A stretch of DNA of 64,000 bases from Urechis unicinctus. Its lineage: Eukaryota > Annelida > Polychaeta > Xenopneusta > Urechidae. How positions within the stretch are numbered: the stretch's first letter is position 1; each line of letters begins with the position of its first letter. The notes beneath the pieces were generated by a model, which made no database searches, was not told the origin of the DNA, and was given only the letters and a program-made list of their open reading frames with translations. The DNA lies in NCBI GenBank assembly GCA_034190875.2, contig CM067357.1, positions 1,924,788 through 1,988,787 on the forward strand, given 5' to 3'. This document shows, one piece after another, positions 25,376 to 34,344 of the stretch. The position numbers and the translations under genes were made by a program.

Positions 25376-26305
25376 TTATCTATAGAGGTCCTTAAGGGTA
25401 AACATTCCGGAGCCAAGTGTACCCGTGTAAGTTCCATTTTTCACGCGGTCCAGGTCCTGTATAAACTGGGCAACCTTAGCGTCGTTCTTCTCGATAAAGT
25501 CTGGATCAGGACGAGTGGTTATCAATCTCATCGTAAAGAGCTTCCAACAGTAGAAAGCCCCCGTCGGCCTCTCCGTGGTCCCACTCAGTCTTCCCAACCA
25601 AGGACCGTTAGCGCCATAGTCGCCGTCTTCAAGCCCCTCCACTCCCGCCCACCCCCAAGCCACTGTCTCCTTATACTTCTTCCGATCCTTGTGATACACC
25701 TGGTTATACACCTCAGCCCTCCCCAGGTCCTCAAAGGAGCACAACCTGAAAACGCAGTCGACAAACACCCCGATGGTCGCCACCGGACTGTGGTGCAGCC
25801 CCAACAGAACCTGAGGCATATACATATTCGAAGTTATCGTCCCAGGACTCCGAGTGTAGGGGCACTTTATCTCGAGCAACACAATCTCCTTAGTATGCCC
25901 CAGACAGACAGCATCCACTACACAACCCCCCCCCCCCCAACCCCGGCCACACCATGGCCGGATAGGTAGCACACAAAAGCCATCCGGACAGTAGGCCGTT
26001 GCACCACCCTGAATATAGATATTATTTCCGGAGACCTTGATGTCGTACACCTTCTCCAATACCGCAATTGCAAAAGTCGTACCCCAGAGGCAGGGCACGA
26101 TAAAGGGAACACCCTCGTTGCTAGTTTTTTCAGTCAGCATCTTACTATAGCTGCTGAAGTAGTTTTGCCCCATGATGGCGGAGTAGTCACTTCCTCCAAC
26201 GCAGCCCTTCCTCGTGGTCTTCCACTGGTCTGTATTTTGCTTGAATCCAATATGATCGTTGCAGAAAGATTTATCGCCACCTCCATTATACCCAACAAAC
26301 ACCAC
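25376..26305 (-). CDS. YqaJ/lambda-type exonuclease (PD-(D/E)XK), virus-like
   Basis: A 309-codon open frame for a likely DNA exonuclease or recombinase used in processing or repair of viral DNA. The pattern fits the YqaJ family: GGSD at about 37-40, WG...E at 74-84, PDG at 107-109 (metal-binding Asp), LEIKCPY at 144-150 (catalytic E-x-K), and Y..QV near 162-166. The first codon shown is GTG, preceded by a stop two codons upstream; I cannot fix the true start, and an ATG at residue 45 would remove a conserved motif. A run of 16 C on the plus strand at 25923-25938 adds a Gly-rich patch (about 120-127) between the two catalytic motifs, which may be a slippage insertion. The gene ends with TAA at 25378-25376. 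The next gene upstream on this strand stops 29 bp away. It is the least broken gene of the block. Confidence 0.65.
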   Translation of the reverse strand: MVFVGYNGGGDKSFCNDHIGFKQNTDQWKTTRKGCVGGSDYSAIMGQNYFSSYSKMLTEKTSNEGVPFIVPCLWGTTFAIAVLEKVYDIKVSGNNIYIQGGATAYCPDGFCVLPIRPWCGRGWGGGGCVVDAVCLGHTKEIVLLEIKCPYTRSPGTITSNMYMPQVLLGLHHSPVATIGVFVDCVFRLCSFEDLGRAEVYNQVYHKDRKKYKETVAWGWAGVEGLEDGDYGANGPWLGRLSGTTERPTGAFYCWKLFTMRLITTRPDPDFIEKNDAKVAQFIQDLDRVKNGTYTGTLGSGMFTLKDLYR

Positions 26306-26334
26306 TCTTTAAATGGACGGTCGGTCGGCTGCAC

Positions 26335-26958
26335 TTACATGGTACCGGCACGATCACCTCCTGCGACCCCCGTCGACCTAGGCAGTGAGGGGGATGGAGA
26401 TACCCTAGCCAACGTCTTAGCCTTAATGTCGCTTTTCATTCGAGTATATTTTTCGATCTCGGCTGAAACGAGCTTAAACTTGTTGTCTGAGATAAAGCCA
26501 TCTTCAAGCGCCGCCGAAATAATATCTGTAACCGTGTTTAGTTTGCTCTGTGCCAGAATTTGAATCTGGTCGTGCTACTTTACCTTCGCCGACAGCCGCC
26601 TGCTGATGACCTTTCCTGCGATCGCAACCAGCCCGCACACAGCCCCCGTAGCACCCAAGACTGTAACAATGGGGGCAGCAACCACCGTAGACATCAGACC
26701 CGCACCACTTGCGCCAAGACACATACCCACAGCAACTAAAGCAGTGTCTACAGAGTCCACTGAGTTTACTACACACCTATATTTTTTGTACATAGCACCA
26801 TATTTTTCAATTTCTTTCTCAAGGTATTGCTTCTTAAGACTGATCTCATTCAGCCAATACGATTGCCTTAGACCATATGGAGGCAGCTCCCGATTTAACG
26901 GTGCAGTCGTTTGTTGTTGTTTTTCATGCTGCTGTTTTACACGTAAGTCTACAAGTCA
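26335..26958 (-). pseudogene. Small membrane/coiled-coil protein of the virus-like block, one in-frame stop
   Basis: The minus-strand frame is open from about 26958. It begins with a Gln-rich start and continues through a helical region with 'QYLEKEIEKYGAMYKKYR' and a long hydrophobic Gly/Ala-rich hairpin (about 26750-26620), then reaches TAG at 26577-26575. The same frame reads on without shift for about 79 codons of charged helix, including 'ILAQSKLNTVTDIISAALED' and 'LVSAEIEKYTRMK', to a stop at 26337-26335. One base change therefore seems to have cut a protein of about 205 residues. No ATG begins the upper part in frame. The function is unknown; helix, membrane hairpin and helix suggest a membrane-associated virion or scaffold protein, which is only inference. 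Confidence 0.55.
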
Positions 26959-27493
26959 AGTTCAATTAGGAGTGATACTACAGTACAAGTCGCCCTTCTG
27001 TTTGGAGCGGCTGTATAAAAGTTAATAACGTTGCCTTGTTCCAGCTGTAAAGGCTGGTCAAAAGATATTACAACAGCCTGTTGGTCAGCAGGATTACTTA
27101 TTCCTACCGATTGAGTTGTCCCATTTATTACAGGAAACACTGCTATAGCACCAGTACCAGCGCCCGCACCAGACGACAACCCCATACGAATGATCCTACC
27201 ACCACATGTCATGGTATATCCACAACTAATGTCTAGAGAGTCTTGACCCCAAACGACCACTTATATCCTATGCGAAGGGCGCCACTTACTTCTGCCCAAA
27301 TAGTAATGAGGGGTTTCGTTTGCGAGTCTACGTATTGTATCAGGTCTCTGCGGTGCCGTCTATGTTGTGCATCAACATACTTTTTATTAGCAGCATCGTT
27401 ACGCGATATTGGGTCTCCCATCTGAACGATTTTATTCTCTCTCATTTCAAGGTCACCTCCACCAGAGTGTGCCGTTTTTTTGCCTAGGTCCAT
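26949..27493 (-). pseudogene. Tail-fibre-like structural protein of the virus-like block, one frameshift
   Basis: The upper frame (27493-27233) starts with ATG and encodes a segment with 'IVQMGDPISRNDAANKKYVD', the phage tail-fibre style repeat (DP...DAANKKYVD), then a WAEVSG strand. The lower frame (27260-26949) takes over in the 27 bp where the two overlap. It encodes a Gly/Ser/Thr-rich beta-strand domain with 'GRIIRMGLSS', 'LEQGNVINF' and the end 'CTVVSLLIELDL'. A one-frame slip near 27245-27258 divides what was probably one protein of about 170 residues: a trimer-forming fibre shaft plus a C-terminal beta domain for attachment. No enzyme motif is seen. The lower frame has no good start of its own. 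Confidence 0.6.
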
Positions 27494-27505
27494 AAATACT
27501 CGCTT

Positions 27506-28195
27506 TTATCGACATCTTGTAAATTGAAGAACAACACCAATAGGAAGGTCGTGATTGTTCAATAGACGTCCCTTATTATCTCTTATCTGAACCTTCAACT
27601 CATTCACAGCTCCGACAGTAACACGTTTTGACACAGGATTAGGGACCCGGATGGTTATGATATCACCAAAAGAGCCGCCCCCACAGCCCACAACTTCAAG
27701 AAGCGTAGTGGGCGCAGCATCAAGCATGGTGAGCGTGGTACTGACTTGATTGAGGTGGACATAAAGCGGGTTATAGACGCTAAAGTTGACGGGCCAGGGG
27801 ACAACGTAACGACCTGAAGGAATCCATCCTTTAACCAGAGTTGGCTTATCAAGACCCAACATTTTTAACACACCGTCGCCACATTGTACAGCTCAATCAT
27901 CAGGAATTGAGATGGTAATAGTCCCATCATGAGCATTATTCTCCAAAGTAAGCCCTAGAGTTGTAAATTCATCCTGCAGAAGTTTGAAGTTCCAGAGGCC
28001 AGGGGACAAAATAACTCCTTCTTTTCCTGTAGAAATTTGCCTCGTTCTAATAGACACATATGATTCAGTGTTATACCAACCCACAGTATAAGTGATTGAC
28101 CTAAGACCTACGCATAGATCACCTACACTATTATCAATAGCATTTTGCAGGGACACAGCGTCGCCGCTTTGAACATTTGACAGAGTGTGATACAT
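27506..28195 (-). pseudogene. Unknown virus-like structural protein, single in-frame stop
   Basis: The frame starts at ATG 28195-28193 and runs about 100 codons ('MYHTLSNVQSGDAVSLQNAI' at the start, then 'LRSITYTVGWYN') to a TGA at 27895-27893. It then continues in the same frame for about 128 codons, including 'MLGLDKPTLVKGWIPSG' and a beta-rich tail, to a stop at 27508-27506. The total of about 230 codons looks like one protein cut by a single nonsense change. Its beta-strand-rich character suits a minor capsid or fibre-base protein; that is inference, and I do not recognise a named family. It lies 12 bp upstream of the tail-fibre-like gene and is divergent from the small plus-strand frame at 28202. 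Confidence 0.55.
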
Positions 28196-28201
28196 AGCAC
28201 T

Positions 28202-28381
28202 ATGAATAAACAAGCCTTTAGTTTCAATAAAAAAGCTACATTTAAAAACGGGCGGGTGTATCCAGCCCCATATGGTGTGGGAGATAAACTAACCCGACAA
28301 ACAATTCAAGTCGTTCACAATGGTGGTACATTTACAGCAAATTTCCTGATCTATTCAGTAACTATAAGGTGCCGCCGGTAA
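28202..28381 (+). CDS. Small hypothetical protein of the virus-like block
   Basis: ATG at 28202 opens a 59-codon frame, basic at the N-terminus and containing 'YPAPYGVGDKLTRQTI' and 'GGTFTANFLIYSVTI'. Its ATG lies 6 bp from the ATG of the divergent minus-strand gene, as in compact viral genomes. Its 3' end overlaps the start of the next plus-strand frame. It could instead be the front of that larger gene, separated from it by a frameshift. Function unknown. Confidence 0.35.
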   Translation: MNKQAFSFNKKATFKNGRVYPAPYGVGDKLTRQTIQVVHNGGTFTANFLIYSVTIRCRR

Positions 28382-29487
28382 CAGCGGACAAAGTAGTAAA
28401 AGACTGGTCGACAAATCCAATGCGGTTTTGGCAGAACCAGAACCGGCTGCGGCGTGTCATCCCACGACCACCTCGAGGCTGGGATTCCACTCGTGAAAGC
28501 TCTCTACACCTTTCACCTTTATTACACAGTGCGTCGCCTATTAGCAGAACTGCAAGCGCCTCTACCTCAGGATCATGCCTATGACCCCTATAACATTACA
28601 TATGACAAGAGGGCATATGAGAGACGCTGCACTAACTTTGGTGTTCAACCAAACACAGACTGGCGCCAGAAGGCAACCGTAGCTAATAGTGGCCTTGGTA
28701 TCTTATATGCACATGATGCTTATGGTTACGGGAGTGTCGTCAAGGTTGCTGGTCGAAACGTTCGTTATGACCCTACACGGATGGCCTTTGAGGCGGAAGA
28801 GGATACAAAGCCAGGTTTTGCCCACGCGAGTAACCTACAATCCTTTCAGGAGAAAATGGGTGCTGTTCTACATCCAGCACAGGGACCTGAAGCAGATGAG
28901 GCCTGGAGTACCTTTATACTGGACACGTCTGAGGGCTTTACACAGACCGGCGTTGAGCGAATTAACTACAGCATTCGGTCCTATGTCTGGGCCATTCTTA
29001 GTGCTCAGGCGCAGACCCGCTCAGAGATACTAGGTGTTGGAACGTCCTTTGATGCTCAAAAGCAATTTCAGGCCAACATTGAGGATGCCATCAACTCCCC
29101 AGTGGACATTCCGTCATCCATCCGACGGTATCAGAACGTCCTCCAGAATGCCTCTTCAAAGGTTGATTATGTGTTTGGAACGGGCCTGTACATGGCTCCG
29201 TCTATATGAGCCTCGCCATTGGAGACGTTGCTGGGTACAACAATCTGATTACCATCGCGACTGAGGTGCAGCAGAACGGCAGCAATGCTGATGTCAACTT
29301 GGTTCCGGTGGTTCCAGATAGAGGAAGCTTTGACCCTCCGCCAGATACAGATATGGAACTCCCCTCTCCAGGGCCGGCCCCTATAGCCGAGACCGGTCTG
29401 CGTGGGGCGCACGAGGATGAGAAAACCGCTCTTATTGTAGGCGGAATCGCTATAGGGTTAGCTGTGCTTTGGTTTGCTACGTAGTAA
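28369..29487 (+). pseudogene. Large unknown protein of the virus-like block with C-terminal membrane anchor, frameshifted
   Basis: Three pieces in order look like one gene of about 370 residues. Piece 1 (28369-28434) begins at GTG with 'VPPVTADKVVKDWSTNP' and ends FWQNQ. A short deletion and frame change follow near 28435-28442. Piece 2 (about 28442-29206) begins TGCGVSS and includes 'YTFHLYYTVRRLLAEL' and 'CTNFGVQPNTDW'; it closes at TGA 29207-29209. Piece 3 (29206-29484 plus stop) starts at an ATG overlapping that TGA; it has a Pro-rich linker, then a hydrophobic helix 'TALIVGGIAIGLAVLWFAT' at the very end. Piece 3 could be a separate overlapping gene (ATGA overlap). No catalytic motif is seen. 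A membrane-anchored virion protein is possible. The 3' end overlaps the convergent minus-strand gene by about 30 bp. Confidence 0.5.
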
Positions 29488-30051
29488 GTCACGGAGTATT
29501 AGGAGGATAACTCCCCTAACCGCCACAGCTGCGGCCCATACATGTTCTGCCATCCAACCAGCCACCTTTGCAGTTGACTTAAGCAGCCATGATACGATGG
29601 AGCCAATGATTCCCGGAAGGGCAGCTGCTGCCTTACCGGCTAGGCCCTTCATGACGTTTGCCAAGGAGTTCAGCTGTTTTTTAATCCATTCCTTCACCCC
29701 GGGCTTATCAGCTGGTGTCGGCGTTGGTGCCGGGGTTGGACTAGTGCTCCCTCCGCCCGTCAAAGCAACTACCAGGGTCGAGATTGCCAATCCAATCGCA
29801 GTGAGTATGGAGGCGATTGTTATACCCTGCTCTCGTAACAGAGTGCGTACACGCTCAGCTAGCGTTATGTCCTCGTTAAGAAGTCTATTGTTCGTTTCCC
29901 TGATGCGGTTAATTTGAGTTCGCAGACGTTCACGGTTTACAGAGGCAGCCTCAACACGGACACGCCACAGGTCCTGCAGCTCTGCAAGCTCATTTGATTG
30001 CAATTTCCATGCTGGATCTCCTTCCCTCCCTGCCTCCTCCAGGCTTGCCAT
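29458..30051 (-). CDS. Membrane protein of the virus-like block, probably 5'-broken
   Basis: A 197-codon frame from ATG 30051. It has a heptad-like helical N-terminus (1-72), a hydrophobic helix at about 76-98, a Pro/Thr linker (102-117), then two more hydrophobic segments (about 137-158 and 165-188) with 'ALPGIIGSIVSWLL', and a basic end. Upstream, another frame continues the coiled-coil pattern ('LQTQRDEHVNNLAKITEIE' at about 30140-30082), so the original protein was probably longer and lost its front by a frameshift near 30075. Multiple amphipathic and membrane helices suggest a membrane-active virion protein; this is inference. It is convergent with the gene ending at 29487. Confidence 0.55.
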   Translation of the reverse strand: MASLEEAGREGDPAWKLQSNELAELQDLWRVRVEAASVNRERLRTQINRIRETNNRLLNEDITLAERVRTLLREQGITIASILTAIGLAISTLVVALTGGGSTSPTPAPTPTPADKPGVKEWIKKQLNSLANVMKGLAGKAAAALPGIIGSIVSWLLKSTAKVAGWMAEHVWAAAVAVRGVILLILRDLLRSKPKHS

Positions 30052-30089
30052 TTTAGCTTTCCGCCGGTCTATATCCTTTCTATCTCGGT

Positions 30090-30640
30090 TATCTTAGCTA
30101 GGTTGTTCACATGCTCATCCCTCTGAGTCTGCAGACTTCCCAAAAGTTAAAAAAAAGTGTCGGACATTCGGTCTGACAAGACACATAAATATGTCAGACC
30201 GAAAGAAAATCTGTCAGACCGAAACATAAAACTTCAGCGACGCCATAGCTGTGAGAACGACTGGCAGTATGTAACATGCACAACGATTGGTTTTTGTACG
30301 GGCACTGTGCCGAAAGCGACCAGTGAAAACGCGTGTAACGTTTTTCTAACGACTTCATGCTAAAACCCGATTACCGGGCCTTAAGTTAATGCTAAAACCC
30401 GGTTACCCGGAATTTAAAAAGACGGACAGTTGGACCGATTTCTGTTCAGAAATCGTCGGACCGTATCAAAATTTGCCAGTCATGCCCGTCAGACTTTCAG
30501 GAAGTCTGGCCTTGTCAAGCCCTATAAGCTCTCTGAGTGGTAGTCTACCCTGTACATTATTGATGACTGTTCGGCAACAAAGGCCCTAACTAAGAAGAGA
30601 GACATGTTATCCTAACTGGCCTTTAGCGGCCGCCATGAGC
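30090..30640. other. Intergenic region of the virus-like block with a cluster of hairpins and repeats
   Basis: No coding frame is convincing here. It contains an inverted repeat 'ttcggtctgaca' (30167-30178) with 'tgtcagaccgaa' (30192-30203), and a third copy of the latter at 30212-30223. A 22-bp direct repeat begins 'atgctaaaacccg' (30357 and 30389). Two hairpins follow, 30436-30444 with 30447-30455, and 30490-30496 with 30502-30508. Such spacers often hold an origin or divergent promoters and terminators. Confidence 0.6.
30167..30223. repeat. Perfect 12-bp inverted repeat plus a third direct copy
   Basis: 'ttcggtctgaca' pairs exactly with 'tgtcagaccgaa' 13 nt later; a second 'tgtcagaccgaa' begins at 30212. 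Three iterated 12-mers, one inverted, resemble a binding-site array. Confidence 0.85.
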
Positions 30641-30827
30641 AGCAAAGTGTCTGGGACCTCACTCAAAGTACAACTCTGTGCTGAAGGACTTACGTGAGCA
30701 GACTCGCTGGATGGTGCTCTTTCACACCAAGGAGGAACATGCCACAGCACGCCAACTACTAGCAAAGACCAAGCACGCAAAACCGCTGCTGAAGACTGAT
30801 AAACCTACTGCATATGCTGTCGATTGA
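30640..30827 (+). CDS. Short frame of the virus-like block, possibly 5'-truncated
   Basis: An open frame of about 62 codons without a clear start; the first ATG is at 30711. It contains 'LKDLREQTRWMVLFHTKEEH' and a Lys-rich tail, closing with TGA at 30825-30827. It overlaps the ATG of the next gene by 14 bp, typical of compact genomes. The amino acid composition looks like a real soluble protein. Function unknown. Confidence 0.35.
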
Positions 30828-31167
30828 AGTGATATTGGCCTTGATAGCAGCCGCTGCCTCAGTAACCAATTTAGGTTTCTTCATCTGGGTAGCGGTGCAG
30901 TATTTTGAAGCTCGAAGGCGTATACGTATATTTATGGATCCTGATACCATTATTGATAAACTCCTTGAACAGGACATGACTAGCTTAGTGGAGACAAAGT
31001 CTGGGGTGGGGGGGGCAGAACCTAGTTGCACCCCTGGTGTAGATATGTCTTCTAAGAGAGATAGGCTTGCTGCCGTCATAGCTGGGGGCAGGCCCGTCAG
31101 TACCTTGGTTTGGAGCGCCTTACAATTGACAGTGTCGAATAGGGGGCTGTCTTTTTTCATGTGAGCG
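30814..31167 (+). CDS. Small membrane protein of the virus-like block
   Basis: ATG 30814 opens a 116-codon frame with one N-terminal hydrophobic helix ('VILALIAAAASVTNLGFFIW'). A basic stretch (EARRRIR) and an acidic/hydrophilic tail follow. A single-pass membrane protein with a cytoplasmic tail is likely. The last 10-15 codons run antisense over polymerase text, so the true 3' end may have been replaced when the two were joined near 31130. Function unknown. Confidence 0.45.
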
Positions 31168-32262
31168 TAGTTGTCTGGTGTACGGATCTCCAGGAGGAGG
31201 GAGTCAGTGTCGGTATAGAGTAGGTTGACCCCGCAGCTGTACGGGACTTCATGGTGTTGTAGTAGAAGTCATACATAAGGTGCTTGGACTGATCGACTGG
31301 GCGGTTGAGGACCAGGTGGGCCTTGTGGATGTGGATGGCGGCTAGGTCGTCGTCGAATATTTTCTGCCGGGCGAAGGCAGGGCTTTCTTATTTTGTTGCT
31401 GTCTGCAGCTCGGACCAGCTTCACGTCAACCCGCTTGCGGAGGTTCTCCATGGTCTTGCCGAAGACGGAGTTGTTCATTAGTTTGTATAGGTCCTTGTCG
31501 AAGTCGTTGGTTGCGGCCTTGCAGAGATCTGTGTTCTTCGGATGTAGGGTTCCATCCAGGGGCTTTGGATGAAGGATAGGGCGCGGTGGATCTTGGTCAT
31601 CCTTATCCCCAGGGCGAGATACAGTTTGAGGTTCCTATAGTGGAGTACGTACTTCTCCTTATTCCTCAGGTTCGGGACCAGCTTCTTGACTCTGTGGCCG
31701 CCGTATTCGTTAAGGAGGTTTCTCTGGTAGTCTGAGAGCCACTCGTTCTGGACAAGTAGTCGCTCTGGGGCCAGGGGGAAGTCGTTGTGGTCGTCGTGAA
31801 GCTCAGCTGGATACTCCAGGTCGACCTCAAAGATGTACCCAGTCTCGGCATCGTCAGGGTGGGTGTGAACTATTCTGGAGAGCGACTCTGGCTGGTCCAC
31901 CCACTCAATGTTCGAGAAGGGTAGGGCCTGGCTCATTGCCCATCCATAGAGGTTGTTGGCGTCGAGGTACTGGATGTAGCTTGTGGGCTTGTCCTGGTCC
32001 AAGTCTCCTACGTAGGGATTGTTTGCTTTTGCGTGGCGCCGCGAGACTATACTTATTCCTGCACGCAGACCCTTCTCGATGAAGAGGTGTTTGTCGTAGT
32101 CTGTGAGGAGTTGAGTTTTACCCCTCAGCTCTTAAGTAGAGCGTCCCACGAGAGGCCTGGGCTGGTATAGTAGTGGGCTGGGTCCAGGCCGTACTGCTTT
32201 AGGCTGGTCTTCCGGAAGGTTTCAAACACGTCGGCTAGGAGGAGGACATCTGTCCCAGAGCA
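31130..32262 (-). pseudogene. Protein-primed family-B DNA polymerase, truncated at both ends and frameshifted
   Basis: Remains of a DNA polymerase of the kind carried by Polinton/Maverick and adintovirus-like elements, which copies a linear genome from a protein primer. In order on the minus strand: 'TDVLLLADVFE' near 32250, 'GLSWDALL' near 32145, 'YLDANNLYGWAMSQ' near 31970 (motif A region), '[14 protein letters not shown]' near 31475 (motif B region) and 'LLYTDTDSLLLE' near 31220 (motif C, the catalytic Asp pair). Frame changes lie near 32130, 31540, 31382 and 31235. Homology begins abruptly near 32260 and ends abruptly near 31130 after SPLFDT, so the exonuclease half and the thumb/C-terminal region are missing. 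It is not functional. Confidence 0.85.
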
Positions 32263-32270
32263 CTTCCATT

Positions 32271-34320
32271 ATGACAATTTATATGGTCAGGTGTGACACA
32301 AGGGGCGAGAGCATACCTTCATAAGTATTGATCATTAGATGTCATTAAAATAGGGAAAATATTTAGCTTAATACCATATAGTGTCAATATGATATTCATG
32401 GCTGACTGCATACAATGTTATGGGTGGCTTTTCGACCCCAACCAACAGACCACTAAACATTCCTATTTCATGAAAACAGGGCTTTACATTGCTGGTAATC
32501 TTGAACTCAAAACCTTATGAGATTACAATTTTAAAAGTAAAAAACACTTTATTCAGAGAAATATCATGTGTTTTACTATAACTTTAAATGATAAACTGTA
32601 CTAAAATACTATGTTATAGAGACAAGTTGGCATCTAACAATGTTTATGTGGCTCAAAGCAGTTTTAATCTATGTCATGATTGTGATTCTCATAAAATGCA
32701 ACTACATCTCTGCCATATAACATATAAAATAAGATGTGTGACATCTTGTTCCCATCCATGACATGCAGATTTGCTGTCCAAACTAAGATGTCTGGTACAT
32801 AACACAAATAATTAGATGATTTAAAGAATAGAACGATGCGATTCATCTTACTGCTGCAGGTTCTTTCTATGATATAAACATTCATCAAATGCAATAAGTA
32901 AAGCACCCAAATGGCATGTCACAGGATGTCCCATCCATAACAGCATTTTACATCAAAATATTGAATACTTTAAAATATAAATGGTGTCATTATGTTTGTC
33001 CCATGTAGCAAAATGTGGAAAAGTGTGCAGTTTCAGTGTTGATTGTGATCATTATTGAAAACAATATTTTGTAAAAATTCTCCGGCTATTACAAAAACAA
33101 TAGCTGCAGAATGACTTGTAACGAAAGAGCAGACTCAGGCTGACAAGACAAGTGAACACACCATTCATGAGCAGCGCAGTGCTTTGTCATTGCCTCGCAT
33201 GGAATTTTCTGATCGATTAATGGGCGTGGTCACCTCTACCAATCAGAGGTCAAATGCAGACTATTTATCTTCAACACATGCCAAATGAGGCCCTGATAGA
33301 CGTTGGATCAATAGTCCATGTGTGTTTGATGATTTCATGGCAGCAAATTATTCCATATGTTCATGTTTTGGTGAGCGGGGGAGTTGTACAGACGCTAAAT
33401 ACTGAAAAAGAGTACTGAGCAGAATCATAGAGCACATCGCGTTATGATATATACCATGACTAAAGTCATGATATGATTGGATTATCGCTCAAGTCCATAC
33501 AAATAAGGTTTATGATTACTTATTTGTAGGGTAAATAGCTATATATTATATAATAAACGATGTATTAATAGCTTATATATACCAAGAAGATATAAAAACA
33601 TACTGCCGATCAATCGATATTACCGAAACAACTAAGTTTGTGACAGCTGTCGATAACATCAAAATAGTAAACATAGAATGCGATTTTCTGATCAATAATT
33701 TGCAGTTCTTTTTTCGATCCGACGCGTAGTAAACAAGAAATAAGCAAAAAACAAACAACACATTTCGGAACTTCCCGACCACACACCGAAGATGAACGAA
33801 GGCGCTGTGACGTCATATGTCACCAGAAGATCTATGTTACCACGGACGCCGTTTCTATTCGCGAACTAGCTGTCGTACTAATTTATCGCTATTTACAGAA
33901 AACTCATCAGCGTTTTTGTATCCATGGTTTCTTGAGAATCTGTAAGTATACTCATCCTTACATTTCCCATATGAAAGTCGAATTAGAATTCATTAGTTAT
34001 GTTTCCGTACTGATTTTGAAAAGAGAATTTGCACTTGCCCGTTGACAAAATTGACATGGCCGGTAGTAATCAGTGTGGGGCGGCTCAAGTTTTATAAGGC
34101 TGTTTCACAGATAACATATAGATTTGTCTCGTCAGGCTGCAATATGTAGATGTATGCTAGCCTGACAGTAGCTTACACTTGTCCTAAACCATCCTCGGAC
34201 GATGCCCAGTGCTCAGTGAGTCAGTTCTGGCCTACTGTCAAATTTGCTTCATATAACTTTACCCTTATGTCTTCCAGTCTGTATCATCATTGTGCGAATA
34301 TGTGAGTACCAGTACTGCAA
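32271..34320. other. AT-rich host sequence right of the virus-like block, no gene seen
   Basis: Base composition drops sharply to AT-rich at about 32270. 33190-33360 shares a scattered module ('accaatcaga', 'gttg.atcaa.agtcc.atgtg') with 62325-62420. No protein is recognised. Confidence 0.5.
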
Positions 34321-34344
34321 TAATTCGCATCTAGGGCCTCAAAC

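Noticed and set aside
28454-29264. Other long frames overlapping the large virus-like gene
   Set aside because: They are shadows; the chosen frame has the consistent protein-like text and continues on both sides of the breaks.
30759-31160. 133-codon minus-strand frame starting MKKDSPLFDT
   Set aside because: Only its first dozen codons are polymerase remains; the rest is antisense of a plus-strand membrane-protein gene.
33800-33950. Possible promoter (TGACGTCA site) and first exon ending at a consensus donor near 33940
   Set aside because: No coding exon could be linked to it on the plus strand; an 8-bp site and one donor can occur by chance.
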